From Amycolatopsis marina (GTDB lineage: Bacteria > Actinomycetota > Actinomycetes > Mycobacteriales > Pseudonocardiaceae), in the NCBI RefSeq assembly GCF_900111885.1, contig NZ_FOKG01000007.1:124001-188000 (forward strand): a stretch of DNA of 64,000 nucleotides, given 5' to 3'. Position 1 is the first letter of the stretch, and every line of letters starts with the position of its first letter. Below are positions 55,490 to 63,618 of this stretch, in pieces. The notes below the pieces were generated by a model. It worked only from the letters and a program-made list of their open reading frames with translations, had not been told where the DNA came from and made no database searches. Position numbers and translations under genes: made by a program.

Positions 55490-55512
55490 CCCCAGGTTTC
55501 GGCCACCCCGGT

Positions 55513-55542
55513 TTGACCCTCATTTCGGGGGCCCCGTAACCT
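55513..55542 (+). promoter_or_regulatory. Promoter candidate for rplU-rpmA
   Basis: TTGACC (55513-55518), 18 nt, then TAACCT (55537-55542). The predicted start near 55549 would leave a leader of about 100 nt that opens with a hairpin. Confidence 0.5.
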
Positions 55543-55547
55543 GGACA

Positions 55548-55572
55548 GCGGCCCGCCGACAGAGCGGGCCGC
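55548..55572 (+). promoter_or_regulatory. Hairpin at 5' end of rplU leader (or rne terminator)
   Basis: GCGGCCCGC (55548-55556) and GCGGGCCGC (55564-55572) form a perfect 9-bp stem with a 7-nt loop, at the predicted transcript start. It may stabilise the mRNA or mediate control; it could equally be the rne terminator, though no T run follows. Confidence 0.45.
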
Positions 55573-55650
55573 ATTGCGCGACTCCCGGACCGCCTCGTGT
55601 GGGACGGCCGCGCAAGCCCCCACCCATTGTCGAGTAAGCAGGAGACTTCC

Positions 55651-55965
55651 GTGTCGGCGTACGCGATCGTCAAGACCGGCGGCAAGCAGTACAAGGTGGC
55701 CGTCGGCGACGTCGTCGAGGTCGAGAAGCTCGAGGGCGACCCGGGGACCGAGCACAGCTTCCCCGCCGTGCTGTTCGTTGATGGCGGTGAGGTCACCACG
55801 GACGCTGACGCGCTGGCGAAGGTCTCGGTCACCGGCAAGGTCGTCGAGCAGACCAAGGGCCCCAAGATCCGCATCCACAAGTTCAAGAACAAGACCGGTT
55901 ACCACAAGCGGCAGGGGCACAGGCAGAAGCTGACCCGTGTCGAGGTCACCGGCATCAACAAGTAA
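55651..55965 (+). CDS. rplU: 50S ribosomal protein L21
   Basis: A 104-residue L21, which binds 23S rRNA in the large subunit. [14 protein letters not shown] at the N terminus and [21 protein letters not shown] at about 72-93 are diagnostic. Start GTG at 55651 follows AGGAG at 55640-55644. It forms an operon with rpmA 14 nt downstream. Confidence 0.97.
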   Translation: MSAYAIVKTGGKQYKVAVGDVVEVEKLEGDPGTEHSFPAVLFVDGGEVTTDADALAKVSVTGKVVEQTKGPKIRIHKFKNKTGYHKRQGHRQKLTRVEVTGINK

Positions 55966-55979
55966 GGACTTGACCAGCC

Positions 55980-56237
55980 ATGGCACACAAGAAGGGTGCG
56001 TCCAGCTCCCGTAACGGCCGTGACTCCAATGCCCAGCGGCTCGGGGTCAAGCGCTTCGGCGGTCAGGCCGTGAACTCGGGTGAGATTCTGGTTCGCCAGC
56101 GTGGTACCAAGTTCCACCCCGGAGTCAACGTCGGTCGCGGTGGCGACGACACGCTGTTTGCGCTCGCCGCTGGTTCGGTCGAGTTCGGTTCCAAGCGTGG
56201 TCGTAAGACGGTCAACATCGTCCCGACGGAAGCCTGA
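55980..56237 (+). CDS. rpmA: 50S ribosomal protein L27
   Basis: An 85-residue L27 whose N-terminal tail reaches the peptidyl-transferase centre. [16 protein letters not shown] and [21 protein letters not shown] are diagnostic. No N-terminal extension that needs cleavage is seen. It ends in a perfect terminator hairpin. Confidence 0.98.
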   Translation: MAHKKGASSSRNGRDSNAQRLGVKRFGGQAVNSGEILVRQRGTKFHPGVNVGRGGDDTLFALAAGSVEFGSKRGRKTVNIVPTEA

Positions 56238-56265
56238 GCTCAGGTCTTCTATCGAGAGTCCTGAC

Positions 56266-56302
56266 CAAGGGGCGGGGCCGGAACATATCCGGCCCCGCCC
56301 CT
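56266..56302 (+). terminator. Terminator after rpmA
   Basis: A perfect 16-bp stem, AAGGGGCGGGGCCGGA with its inverse TCCGGCCCCGCCCCTT, around a 5-nt loop (56266-56302), 28 nt after the stop. It separates rplU-rpmA from obg. Confidence 0.88.
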
Positions 56303-56424
56303 TGTTGTCGTATAGGGGCCTGTTGGTGAACTGGAGCTACGTGGCGTGGACGCGTGTTTGCCAACAGCCACTGAGGACAGGCTGGGAAGAGTCGTTGTCC
56401 TGTCCATACTGAGAGAGGTACACC

Positions 56425-57879
56425 ATGGCATCCCGGTTCGTTGACCGCGCGGTGATTCATCTGGCCGCAGGGGACGGCGGGAATGGCTGTGCCTCCGTGC
56501 ACAGGGAGAAGTTCAAGCCACTGGGTGGGCCCGACGGCGGCAACGGCGGCAACGGCGGCGATGTGCTGCTGATCGTCGACCCCAACGTGCACACACTCCT
56601 GGACTTCCATTTCCGGCCGCACGCCAGAGCGGGCAACGGCAAACAGGGGCAGGGCAGCAACCGCAACGGTGCCGCGGGGCAGTCGCTGGAGATGCACGTG
56701 CCCGACGGGACCGTGGTGCTCACCCAGGACGGCGAGGTGCTCGCCGACCTCGTGGGAGCGGGCACGACATTCGTCGCGGCCCAGGGTGGGCGCGGCGGTC
56801 TGGGGAACGCGGCGCTGGCTTCCCGCGCGCGCAAGGCCCCTGGCTTCGCCCTGCTCGGCGAGGAGGGCGAAGCGCGTGACCTGGTGCTGGAGCTGCGGTC
56901 GGTCGCCGATGTCGGGTTGCTCGGGTTCCCCTCCGCCGGAAAGTCCTCGCTGATCTCCGTGGTGTCCGCTGCCAAGCCGAAGATCGCCGACTACCCGTTC
57001 ACGACGCTCGTGCCGAACCTCGGCGTCGTCGAAGCGGGCGAGACCGTGTTCACGATGGCGGACGTTCCCGGTCTGATTCCCGGGGCGAGCGAGGGCAAGG
57101 GCCTCGGCCTCGACTTCCTCCGGCACATCGAGCGGTGTGCGGTGCTGGTCCACGTGGTGGACTGCGCGACCTACGAGTCCGATAGGGACCCGCTGTCCGA
57201 TGTCGACGCGCTGGAGAACGAGCTCGCGAGGTACACCCCCAGTCTGGGCGGGGACCTCGCCGAGCGACCCAGGGTGGTCGTGCTGAACAAGGTGGACGTG
57301 CCCGAGGCCGCGGAACTCGCGGAACTGGTGCGGCCCGACCTGGAGGCACGGGGTTTTCAGGTGTTCGAGATCTCGACGGCGACCAGGAAGGGGCTGCGGG
57401 AACTGACGTTCGCGCTGGCGCAGGTCGTCGAGCGGTATCGAGCCGCACAGCCTGCCCCGGAACCGGCGAAGATCGTTCTCAAACCCGCTGCCGTCGACGA
57501 CTCCGGCTTCACCGTCGAGTCCGACCCGAATGATCCGGAAGGCTTCATCGTGCGGGGAACGCGCCCGGAGCGATGGGTGCGGCAGACGAACTTCGGCAAC
57601 GACGAGGCCGTGGGCTACCTCGGCGACCGGCTGAACCGGCTGGGTGTCGAGGAGGAACTCGCCCGCCAGGGTGCGCAGCCGGGCAGCCCGGTGACGATCG
57701 GCGACGTGACGTTCGACTGGGAACCGTCCACACCGGCCGGAGTGGCCGCGCACATGTCCGGCCGGGGAACGGATGCCCGGCTCGAGGACACCAGCCGGAT
57801 CTCCGCCGCCGAGCGCAAGGAAGCCCGCCGGATGCGGCGGGACGGGACGGAAGAGGGCGATGCGGAGTCCGGTGACTGA
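56425..57879 (+). CDS. obg: GTPase Obg/CgtA
   Basis: A 484-residue Obg GTPase involved in 50S assembly and stress signalling. The N-terminal glycine-rich Obg fold (about 1-158, [10 protein letters not shown] and [14 protein letters not shown]) is followed by the G domain: G1 GFPSAGKS at 167-174, G2 [12 protein letters not shown]3 DVPGLI, G4 NKVD and G5 STA. A C-terminal OCT domain (about 350-430) has [17 protein letters not shown]. The tail is acidic and long, as in actinomycetes. Start ATG 56425 follows GAGAGAGG. proB overlaps its 3' end by 20 nt. Confidence 0.96.
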   Translation: MASRFVDRAVIHLAAGDGGNGCASVHREKFKPLGGPDGGNGGNGGDVLLIVDPNVHTLLDFHFRPHARAGNGKQGQGSNRNGAAGQSLEMHVPDGTVVLTQDGEVLADLVGAGTTFVAAQGGRGGLGNAALASRARKAPGFALLGEEGEARDLVLELRSVADVGLLGFPSAGKSSLISVVSAAKPKIADYPFTTLVPNLGVVEAGETVFTMADVPGLIPGASEGKGLGLDFLRHIERCAVLVHVVDCATYESDRDPLSDVDALENELARYTPSLGGDLAERPRVVVLNKVDVPEAAELAELVRPDLEARGFQVFEISTATRKGLRELTFALAQVVERYRAAQPAPEPAKIVLKPAAVDDSGFTVESDPNDPEGFIVRGTRPERWVRQTNFGNDEAVGYLGDRLNRLGVEEELARQGAQPGSPVTIGDVTFDWEPSTPAGVAAHMSGRGTDARLEDTSRISAAERKEARRMRRDGTEEGDAESGD

Positions 57880-58987
57880 CACCCGAGAGGCGATCGCGTC
57901 GGCACGCAGGCTGGTCGTCAAGGTCGGCTCGTCGGCACTGACGACGGCGGGCGATGGCCTGGACACCGCGCGGCTGGACGCACTGGTGGACGCCATCGCC
58001 GACCGGATTTCCCGGAACACCCAGCTCGTGCTGGTGTCGTCGGGCGCAATCGGCGCCGGGCTGGCCCCGCTGGCGCTGGCGGCACGCCCACGGGATCTCG
58101 CCACCCAGCAGGCCGCGGCGAGCGTCGGGCAGCTGGCGCTGGCGCACGCCTACGCCGAGTCGTTCGGCCGGTACTCGCTCACGGTCGGCCAGGTGCTGCT
58201 GACCTCCGACGACGTTGTTCGTCGTGCGCACTACCGCAACGCGCAGCGCACCTTTTCCCGGCTGCTCGCGCTCGGCGCGGTACCGGTCGTCAACGAGAAC
58301 GACACCGTGGCCACCGAGGAGATCCGGTTCGGGGACAACGACCGGCTCGCTGCCCTCGTCGCTCACCTGATCGGCGCCGACGCCCTCGTTCTGCTGTCCG
58401 ATGTAGACGCTCTGTACGACGGTGACCCCAGGGACGGGGCGACCCGCAAGGTGGCCGAGGTCACCGGGGAGTCCGATCTGGACGGTCTAGTGGTGGGCAT
58501 GTCGAGCTCTGGGCTCGGCACCGGGGGGATGGTGTCCAAGGTCGCGGCGGCGCGCACGGCGGCGGCCGCGGGTATCCCCGTGCTGCTGGCAGCCGCCACG
58601 CAGTCGGCCGAGGCGCTCGGCGTCGCCGATGTCGGTACCGCCTTCACCCCGGCCGGCACCAGGCTGTCGGCCCGTCGGTTCTGGCTCGGTTATGCGGCAG
58701 GGTCCTCCGGCAGGCTGCACCTCGACCACGGAGCGGTCGAGGCGGTGCTCACCCGGAGGCGGTCGCTGCTCGCGGCGGGCGTCACGGGAGTGGACGGGGA
58801 CTTCCAGGCAGGCGACGTCGTGGACCTGGTGGACGCCGCCCAGCGGGTCGTCGCGCGTGGAGTGGTGAGCTTCGACGCCATGGAGCTTCCGGAACTGGTC
58901 GGCCGCTCCAGTCACGACCTCCCCGCGGAGCAGCGCCGCGAGGTCGTGCACGCCGACGACCTGGTCCCCCTCTCCCACATCAGGTAG
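57860..58987 (+). CDS. proB: Glutamate 5-kinase
   Basis: A 375-residue kinase that makes glutamyl phosphate for proline synthesis. The amino acid kinase domain shows [13 protein letters not shown] near 17-29, [12 protein letters not shown] and the [17 protein letters not shown] signature. The C-terminal PUA domain is about 285-365 ([18 protein letters not shown]). The ATG at 57860 overlaps the obg end; GTG 57872 is a second choice. Feedback inhibition by proline is usual for the family. It ends one base before copy C of a repeat. The proA gene is not in the window. Confidence 0.95.
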   Translation: MRSPVTDTREAIASARRLVVKVGSSALTTAGDGLDTARLDALVDAIADRISRNTQLVLVSSGAIGAGLAPLALAARPRDLATQQAAASVGQLALAHAYAESFGRYSLTVGQVLLTSDDVVRRAHYRNAQRTFSRLLALGAVPVVNENDTVATEEIRFGDNDRLAALVAHLIGADALVLLSDVDALYDGDPRDGATRKVAEVTGESDLDGLVVGMSSSGLGTGGMVSKVAAARTAAAAGIPVLLAAATQSAEALGVADVGTAFTPAGTRLSARRFWLGYAAGSSGRLHLDHGAVEAVLTRRRSLLAAGVTGVDGDFQAGDVVDLVDAAQRVVARGVVSFDAMELPELVGRSSHDLPAEQRREVVHADDLVPLSHIR

Positions 58988-58990
58988 GTA

Positions 58991-59017
58991 CGCCTGCAAG
59001 TACCACCAAGTAAGATC
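58991..59017 (-). repeat. Conserved intergenic motif, copy C (inverted)
   Basis: The 27-nt core starts three bases after the proB stop. On the plus strand it opens CGCCTGCAAGTACC; it is the inverted form of copies A and B (24 of 27 match copy B). With copy B at 60049-60075 it forms an outward-facing inverted pair around the DUF559 gene. Possible element boundaries are about 58988 and 60076. Confidence 0.75.
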
Positions 59018-59042
59018 AACAACTGCTTTTTCTCGCGCCAAC

Positions 59043-59945
59043 TCAGGGCGCCGTCATACCGAGTGCCGAGCGCACCGACGCGACGAACCTTGCCTTGCCG
59101 TGCATGATGTCCCACCAGGTGAACCGCAGGATGGTCCAGCCCTCCGCGACGAGCAGGTTCTGCCGCCAGCGGTCGCGATAGAGCGCCTCCGGTTCACTGT
59201 GGACGCCCTGCCCGTCGAACTCCAGCCCGACCATGTGCTCCGGGTAGGCGCCGTCGAGGTAGAAGACACTGCCGTCGTGCGCGACGACACGGTACTGCGC
59301 TTCGGGCAGTGGAACCTCACTGTTGCGCAGCGCGAGACGACCCGCCGTCTCCAGGAGTGACTCCGCTTTCCCGTCAGCGCTGAGGACCCGGGTACGGGCC
59401 AGTGCGTCGCCCGGTGCCCCGGGTCTCGCGTCCAGTGCGGTCAGCAGTTCAGTTCTACCCACCAGCCGCCGCCGGAGCGAGTCGTCCACTGCCCACACCG
59501 CGGCGGTCTCCTCGATCACGGGGAGGAGGTCGATCAACGTCCGCGGTGGCCGGGTGACAGGTACTCCCCGGTGGACGTCGACGTCACCGAGGTCCATCTC
59601 CCGGCTGTGGAACACGAGTTCCTTCCGGCGAATGCGGCGCTGCGTCCGCGCCACGGTCACATGTTCCGGACCTCGCCCGTCGGGCAGCGGGATGCCGTGC
59701 ACCCGGGCAGCCGTGTGATGGCTCGCAACCGCGTCTGCGATTCCAGTGGTCAGCACCGCGGCCCGGGCCAGCGCGAGCGGCGTGACCTCGTCGGCCCGGC
59801 AGATGTAGATGCCGCGCTGCAGGCGCCGCAGCCGTCCTGTCCGCAGTGCCTTCATGATCTGGTCCGGGTCGACACCGGCGTGCAGTGCGTTGTCTCTGAG
59901 TATCAATCCGTCCGACTCTCGGACATCCCCCATCCATTCGTCCAC
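59043..59945 (-). CDS. AbiEi-type N-terminal / DUF559 nuclease-like protein
   Basis: A 300-residue protein. Residues about 15-75 form a winged-helix-like part resembling the AbiEi antitoxin N terminus (LILRDNALHAGVDPDQIMKALRTGRLRRLQRGIY). The middle is helical. The last ~100 residues fit DUF559, a Vsr-like PD-(D/E)XK domain: YLDGAYPEHMVGLEFDGQGVHS with the acidic pair, then the RDRWRQNLLVAEGWTILRFTWWDI ending. Such genes are frequent in actinobacteria. It lacks a partner AbiEii toxin gene. It is bounded by inverted copies B and C of an intergenic motif and has a DnaA-box-like site upstream. Start ATG/GTG choice: 59945 is the plausible GTG. Confidence 0.85.
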   Translation of the reverse strand: MDEWMGDVRESDGLILRDNALHAGVDPDQIMKALRTGRLRRLQRGIYICRADEVTPLALARAAVLTTGIADAVASHHTAARVHGIPLPDGRGPEHVTVARTQRRIRRKELVFHSREMDLGDVDVHRGVPVTRPPRTLIDLLPVIEETAAVWAVDDSLRRRLVGRTELLTALDARPGAPGDALARTRVLSADGKAESLLETAGRLALRNSEVPLPEAQYRVVAHDGSVFYLDGAYPEHMVGLEFDGQGVHSEPEALYRDRWRQNLLVAEGWTILRFTWWDIMHGKARFVASVRSALGMTAP

Positions 59946-59996
59946 CCACCGATTGTTCGGTGAGAAGGGCGCTCCTGGACAGATCCAATTTCCACC

Positions 59997-60005
59997 TGTG
60001 GATAA
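59997..60005 (-). promoter_or_regulatory. Perfect DnaA-box consensus upstream of DUF559 gene
   Basis: TGTGGATAA on the plus strand is the reverse of the TTATCCACA DnaA box. It is single and 52 nt upstream of the gene start, so it may be chance, a replication-coupled signal, or part of the mobile unit. Confidence 0.35.
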
Positions 60006-60023
60006 CTGGGATCTGCCGGCTCA

Positions 60024-60076
60024 CTTGGAGTGGGTTAGCGCTGGTGTGGATCTTGCTTGGTGGTACTTGCGGACGC
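60024..60076 (+). repeat. Conserved intergenic motif, copy B (near DUF559)
   Basis: The 27-nt core at 60049-60075 differs from copy A at a single base, and the wider 53-nt window matches copy A at 43 positions without gaps. The gene end of recQ (stop at 60095) lies 19 nt beyond, so the terminator-like tail seen behind copy A is absent here. Confidence 0.8.
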
Positions 60077-60094
60077 TCCAAGCCGGGGGCTGGG

Positions 60095-62209
60095 TCAGGA
60101 GGCGCTGGCCAGAGCGAAGGGGAGTACCGCGGGCGCGCCCGCGCTCTGGAGCATGCGGGCGGCGAGGGTGACCGTCCAGCCCGTGTCGACCACGTCGTCC
60201 ACGAGCAGCACCGGACCGTTCACATCGGACAACTCGGCCCGGAGGCTGTCCGGCAGCGACAGTCGGCCCCACAGGTCCGCGAGCCGTTGCGCGCTGTTCG
60301 CCCGTCGCGGCGGTGGGCCCGCGGACTCCAGCATGCCGAGGAACCGGAGCTTGCCGACCTGCGCCAGCCGTTGCGTCAGGTCCTGCACCAACGTGGGGCG
60401 GGTGTGCGAGGCGACACCCACCACCGCGACGGGCCGCTCGGTCCAGTCCCAGGCCGCGAGCACCGAGAGACAGGCCTGGAACACCGGATCCGGAACGGGC
60501 CCGTCCTCCGCTCTGATGCCGACGAGGTCACGCAGCCGGTTGCCCCAGCCGACGTCGGTCAGCCTGCCGAGCGCACGGCCGGTCGCCGCCTGCTCTCCCT
60601 TGGGAATGCGACCGGACAGGGGGACGTCGAGCGCGGCCATTCCGGTCGGCCACTGCTTGCGTGACGTCAGCTCCACACCCGGCTTCTGCAGGCTGCGTCT
60701 CGTCTCGTCCGCCGTCTCGGCCGACACGGAGGTGGACCACCTGTTGCCCGTGCAGTTGTCGCACCGCCCGCACGGCGCGGCGTGCGGATCGTCGAGCTGG
60801 CGGAGCAGGAACTCCATCCGGCAGCCTTCGGTGGCGATGTAGCCCAGCATCGCGCGCTGTTCCTGGGCACGCGCCTGCCGCACGCGCTCGTAGCGGCGTT
60901 CGTCGTACTGCCAGTCCTGTCCGGTCGCCTCCCAACCGCCGCGCACGCGGCGGACCGCCCCGTCGACGTCGAGCACCTTGAGCACCATCTCCAGTCGCGA
61001 GCGGGACAACTCCACCGTCGGTTCGATCGCCGCGGTGGACAGCGGCCGCTGCGCCGCCGACAGCGTGTCCAGGACCTCGGTCACGCGCTGCTCCTCCGGG
61101 AAGGCGAGGGAGCCGAAGTAGCGCCAGATTTCCTCGTCCTCCCTGCCCGGCAGCAGGATCACCTCGGCGCGGCGCACGCCGCGGCCCGCGCGGCCCACCT
61201 GCTGGTAGTACGCGATGGGTGAGGACGGCGCCCCCAGATGCACCACGAAACCGAGGTCGGGTTTGTCGAAGCCCATGCCCAGCGCGGACGTCGCGACCAG
61301 CGCCTTGACCCGGTTGGCCAGCAGGTCGTCCTCGGCAGCCTGTCGCTCCGCCGGATCCGTCTTGCCCGTGTAGGCCACGACCGGGTAGCCGCGCTCGGCC
61401 AGCAGACTCGCCACGTCCTGGGCCGCGGCGACGGTGAGTGTGTAGATGATGCCGGAACCGGGGAGCTCGCCAAGATGGTCGGCGAGCCAGGCGAGGCGCG
61501 ATTCCGCCGTCGGCAGCGAGGCGACGGCCAGGTGCAGGCTCTCGCGGTCCAGCGGGCCGCGCAGCACCAGGGTCCCCGTGCCCGATTCGCTGGTGCCGAT
61601 GCCGAGTTGCTCCGCGACGTCGGTGGCCACCCTGTCGTTGGCGGTGGCCGTGGTGGCCAGCACCGGCACGCCCTGGGGCAGATCCCCCAGCAGTGTCCGC
61701 AGCCGGCGGTAGTCCGGGCGGAAGTCGTGCCCCCAGTCGGAGATGCAGTGTGCCTCGTCGACCACCAGCAAACCGGCGGAGGCGGTGAGCTTGGGCAGCA
61801 CCGAGTCCCGGAAATCGGGGTTGTTCAGCCGTTCGGGGCTGACCAGGAGAACGTCGACCTCGCCGGCTGCGATCTGCGCCTGCACCACGTCCCACTCCTG
61901 GGCGTTGGCGGAGTTCATGGTCGCGGCGTGGATACCTGCCCTGGCGGCGGCGGCGATCTGGTTGCGCATGAGCGCCAGCAGGGGCGAGATGATGACTGTC
62001 GGCCCGCTGCCCTGTTCCCGCAGGAGTGCGGTGGCCAGGAAGTAGACCGCGGACTTCCCCCACCCCGTGCGCTGGACGACCAGTGCCCTGCGGCGCTGTG
62101 CCACCAGGGCCTCGATCGCCGTCCACTGGTCCGCACGCAGGATCGCGTCGGCACCTGCCAGTGCCCGAAGCAGTATGTCGGCGCGTTCGCGAAGGGTTTG
62201 GGTGTCCAC
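60095..62209 (-). CDS. recQ: RecQ-family helicase with phosphoribosyltransferase-like C-terminal domain
   Basis: A 704-residue RecQ helicase. The helicase core has Walker A TGWGKS at 48-53, DEAH at 151-154 and RecQ-type [12 protein letters not shown]; the second RecA-like lobe ends with QVGRAGRG. A zinc-binding segment has the CRMEFLLRQ and CGRCDNC cysteines. The last ~50 residues, [20 protein letters not shown], match the PRPP-binding loop of phosphoribosyltransferases, so the chain ends with a PRTase-like domain; this fusion is known in actinomycetes but its purpose is unclear. Start GTG at 62209 fits better than 62266. It could serve in recombination repair. Confidence 0.86.
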   Translation of the reverse strand: MDTQTLRERADILLRALAGADAILRADQWTAIEALVAQRRRALVVQRTGWGKSAVYFLATALLREQGSGPTVIISPLLALMRNQIAAAARAGIHAATMNSANAQEWDVVQAQIAAGEVDVLLVSPERLNNPDFRDSVLPKLTASAGLLVVDEAHCISDWGHDFRPDYRRLRTLLGDLPQGVPVLATTATANDRVATDVAEQLGIGTSESGTGTLVLRGPLDRESLHLAVASLPTAESRLAWLADHLGELPGSGIIYTLTVAAAQDVASLLAERGYPVVAYTGKTDPAERQAAEDDLLANRVKALVATSALGMGFDKPDLGFVVHLGAPSSPIAYYQQVGRAGRGVRRAEVILLPGREDEEIWRYFGSLAFPEEQRVTEVLDTLSAAQRPLSTAAIEPTVELSRSRLEMVLKVLDVDGAVRRVRGGWEATGQDWQYDERRYERVRQARAQEQRAMLGYIATEGCRMEFLLRQLDDPHAAPCGRCDNCTGNRWSTSVSAETADETRRSLQKPGVELTSRKQWPTGMAALDVPLSGRIPKGEQAATGRALGRLTDVGWGNRLRDLVGIRAEDGPVPDPVFQACLSVLAAWDWTERPVAVVGVASHTRPTLVQDLTQRLAQVGKLRFLGMLESAGPPPRRANSAQRLADLWGRLSLPDSLRAELSDVNGPVLLVDDVVDTGWTVTLAARMLQSAGAPAVLPFALASAS

Positions 62210-62280
62210 GTGTCCACGTCTACCGCATCGCACCGACCGGCCTCGCCGCGGCTGCCTCGACGACACGATCGATACCGCGG

Positions 62281-62523
62281 CCTCGCTTCGCTCGGCGGCA
62301 CCTCGCTACGCGACCGGGCGTAGCGGGTCACCCTGTGTTCTGGGAGCTACGCGCTCTGCCGGTGGCCTCGCTTCGCTCGGCGGCACCTCGCTACGCGACC
62401 AGGCGTAGCGGGTCACCCTGTGTTCTGGGAGCTACGCGCTCTGCCGGTGGCCTCGCTTCGCTCGGCGGCACCTCGCTACGCGACCAGGCGTGGCGGGTCA
62501 CCCTGTGTTCTGGGAGCTACGCT
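62281..62523 (+). repeat. Threefold 85-bp tandem repeat upstream of nadD
   Basis: Copies start at 62281, 62366 and 62451; the third stops at 62523. They are almost identical, with differences at 62315 (G) and 62492 (G). Each holds a perfect 8-bp inverted pair CGCTACGC/GCGTAGCG (a wobble in the third) and a GGTCAC...TACGC promoter-like pair. The 3' copy supplies the nadD -10 TACGCT at 62518-62523. The 320-bp gap from recQ to nadD consists mainly of this array. A frame runs through it but has repeat-derived peptides only and is not a gene. Confidence 0.9.
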
Positions 62524-62529
62524 CGGACC

Positions 62530-63186
62530 ATGTCGACACGTCGCATCGGGGTGATGGGTGGCACCTTCGACCCCGTGCATCACGGCCACCTTGTGGCGGC
62601 CAGCGAGGTTCAGCACCGGTTCTGCCTCGACGAGGTCATCTTCGTGCCCACGGGGCAGCCGTGGCAGAAGTCCGACCGGGTCGTCACCAAGGCCGAGGAC
62701 CGCTACCTGATGACCGTCATCGCGACGGCGTCGAACCCGGTGTTCTCCGTGAGCCGGGTCGACATCGACCGAGGTGGGCAAACCTACACGGTGGACACGC
62801 TGCGGGACCTGAACGCCGAGTTTCCCGACGACGAACTGTTCTTCATCACCGGTGCCGATGCGCTGGAACAGATCCTGACCTGGCGTAACGCGGACGAACT
62901 CTTCGATCTCGCGCATTTCATCGGTGTCACCCGTCCGGGTTACCACCTCAACGACCACCATCTGCCCAGCGGCAAGGTCAGCCTGGTCGAGGTCACCGCG
63001 ATGGCCATTTCCTCGAGCGGCTGCAGGGAACGGGTGCGTGGGGGTGAGCAGGTCTGGTACCTCGTGCCCGACGGCGTCGTCCGGTACATAGCCAAGCGCA
63101 AGTTGTACCGCCCGGACGGGGAACAGCCTGGCCGGGGCGACTCCGGAGGCGGACGGGTAGGCTGCTCGGGGCATATCAATACCTGA
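62530..63186 (+). CDS. nadD: Nicotinate-mononucleotide adenylyltransferase
   Basis: A 218-residue enzyme of NAD synthesis that joins NaMN to ATP. The nucleotidyltransferase motif [12 protein letters not shown] is at the N terminus, and SSSGCRERV near 160 stands for the usual ISSTxIR. The ATG at 62530 is 6 nt after a -10-like TACGCT with no ribosome-binding site, so a leaderless mRNA is likely. Its promoter lies in the third copy of an 85-bp tandem repeat. rsfS follows at 9 nt. Confidence 0.94.
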   Translation: MSTRRIGVMGGTFDPVHHGHLVAASEVQHRFCLDEVIFVPTGQPWQKSDRVVTKAEDRYLMTVIATASNPVFSVSRVDIDRGGQTYTVDTLRDLNAEFPDDELFFITGADALEQILTWRNADELFDLAHFIGVTRPGYHLNDHHLPSGKVSLVEVTAMAISSSGCRERVRGGEQVWYLVPDGVVRYIAKRKLYRPDGEQPGRGDSGGGRVGCSGHINT

Positions 63187-63195
63187 AGGAGCACT

Positions 63196-63618
63196 GTGGC
63201 AGCGACGGCCGAAGCACGAAACCTCGCGACGGCGGCCGCCCACGCGGCGGCGGACAAGAAGGCGAGCGACATCGTCGTTCTCGACGTGTCCGACCAACTG
63301 GTCATCACCGACGCGTTCGTGATCGCCTCCGCGCCCAACGAGCGCCAGGTGGGCGCGATCGTCGACAACGTCGAGGAGAAGCTGCGCGGGGCCGGGCACA
63401 AGCCGGTCCGGCGTGAGGGCGCCCGTGAGGGACGCTGGGTACTGCTCGACTATGTGGACGTGGTCGTGCACGTCCAGCACGACGAGGAGCGCTCGTTCTA
63501 CGGTCTCGAGCGGTTGTGGAAGGACTGCCCGCGCATCGAGGTTCCGGATCTGGACCTCGGTCCCGGCCCGGAGCAGGGTGACGGGGTGTCGGCAGGCGAG
63601 GGGCACGAGGAACGGTGA
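63196..63618 (+). CDS. rsfS: Ribosomal silencing factor RsfS
   Basis: A 140-residue RsfS that binds L14 and blocks subunit joining when nutrients run low. AAHAAADKKASDIVVLDVSDQLVITDAFVIASAPNERQV and the GRWVLLDYVDVVVHVQHDEERSFYGLERLW strand-helix are diagnostic. Start GTG at 63196 follows AAGGAG. The next gene overlaps its stop by 4 nt (GTGA). Confidence 0.95.
   Translation: MAATAEARNLATAAAHAAADKKASDIVVLDVSDQLVITDAFVIASAPNERQVGAIVDNVEEKLRGAGHKPVRREGAREGRWVLLDYVDVVVHVQHDEERSFYGLERLWKDCPRIEVPDLDLGPGPEQGDGVSAGEGHEER

Noticed and set aside
59997..60005. Replication origin near the DUF559 gene
   Set aside because: Only one DnaA box is visible, with no AT-rich region, so an origin is not supported.
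62026..62529. Upstream extension of the nadD frame with repeated [12 protein letters not shown] peptides
   Set aside because: It simply translates the 85-bp tandem repeat; nadD begins with the family-typical [15 protein letters not shown], and a -10 box fits its own ATG.
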